From: Anaerolineae bacterium | GTDB taxonomy: Bacteria; Chloroflexota; Anaerolineae; Aggregatilineales; Phototrophicaceae | NCBI GenBank assembly: GCA_019912905.1 | Contig: JAIOHO010000200.1 | Coordinates: 1-6,191, forward strand | Direction of reading: 5' to 3' | Length of the DNA: 6,191 bases | In this document: positions 5,874 to 6,191 of the stretch, piece by piece | How the letters are laid out: the number at the start of each line of letters is the position of its first letter | Position numbering within the stretch: the stretch's first letter is position 1 | Translations under genes and position numbers: made by a program | Notes under the pieces: model-generated | What the model was told of the DNA's origin: nothing | The model's input: only the letters and a program-made list of their open reading frames with translations | Databases searched by the model: none

Positions 5874-5903
5874 TTAATCCCAGGTTAAAAGCAGGTTCCG
5901 TTT

Positions 5904-6191
5904 ATGCGCGTGCTCATCATCTCCGATATTCATGCGAATCTTACCGCCTTCGAGACGGTTCTGAAAGACGCGAAGGGCCAGTGGGACTACGTCTGGTGCC
6001 TGGGCGATGTCGTCGGCTACGGCCCGGACCCGAACGAATCGGTGGAGCTGCTGCGCACGCTGCCGCACCTGTGTCTGGCAGGCAATCATGACTGGGCGGC
6101 ACTGGGCCGACTGGATATTCGTACCTTCAACCCCGATGCGCGTAAAGCCGTCAACTGGACGCGCGACACGCTCACGCCCGAAAACACCCAG
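5904..6191 (+). CDS. Metallophosphoesterase (calcineurin-like), 3' partial
   Basis: The frame is open from the ATG at 5904 to the right edge, giving 96 residues with no stop. The N-terminus MRVLIISDIHAN contains the first metal-binding motif DxH (D8, H10). LGDVVGYGPDP (33-43) is the GDxxG motif with the YGPDP extension common in YfcE/diadenosine-tetraphosphatase-like phosphoesterases, and AGNHD (59-63) is the GNH(D/E) motif. The two-metal site is therefore intact as far as visible; the C-terminal histidine motifs lie beyond the window. Family members hydrolyse phosphomonoesters, phosphodiesters or nucleotides in the cytoplasm, and the substrate here cannot be told. A modest Shine-Dalgarno GCAGG (5891-5895) precedes the ATG by eight bases. 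The gene is divergent from the lipoprotein gene. Confidence 0.9.
   Translation, partial: MRVLIISDIHANLTAFETVLKDAKGQWDYVWCLGDVVGYGPDPNESVELLRTLPHLCLAGNHDWAALGRLDIRTFNPDARKAVNWTRDTLTPENTQ

Overview
The window looks like a chromosomal segment from a GC-rich bacterium, most plausibly a member of Chloroflexota (Anaerolineae-like). This is an inference. It rests on the mix of protein types: a secreted PD40/TolB-like propeller ending in a PDWQP-type tail, a DUF5679-type zinc ribbon fused to a TIR-like domain, and a lipoprotein with a Pro/Thr/Ala linker. There is no rRNA or other taxonomic marker. I see no tRNA, rRNA, CRISPR array, insertion sequence or phage gene.

Layout, left to right. (1) A 5'-truncated gene for a secreted PD40 beta-propeller protein runs in from the left edge, and its signal peptide is visible before base 81. 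(2) A 360-residue NAD(P)-dependent extended-SDR epimerase/dehydratase of the HpnA/dihydroflavonol-reductase type starts 14 bases after the first stop, probably in the same transcript. (3) A short promoter region carries three evenly spaced TTCT/AGAA half-sites overlapping the -10, followed by a small TfoX-N-like protein. (4) A 195-base gap contains a good promoter with a perfect TATAAT. (5) A TTG-started zinc-ribbon/TIR-like fusion protein follows. (6) Next, 63 bases on, is a 628-residue uncharacterised protein whose sequence suggests a helical barrel plus a C-terminal beta-sandwich, as in heparinase/alginate-lyase-like enzymes. A strong intrinsic terminator with a TACG loop ends this unit. 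(7) On the minus strand, convergent with it, is a 174-residue lipoprotein. (8) Diverging from the lipoprotein across a 124-base promoter region is the 5' part of a metallophosphoesterase gene that runs off the right edge.

The genes do not form one obvious pathway. The tightest functional pairing suggested by layout is the TIR-like fusion with the 628-residue protein: one strong promoter upstream, one terminator downstream, and no visible promoter between them. The other genes read as ordinary envelope or housekeeping accessory genes. The first gene is visibly lower in GC than the rest. The most unusual items are the TIR-like domain, which appears to lack the usual catalytic glutamate, its uncharacterised partner, and the structured operator-like sequence ahead of the TfoX-like gene.
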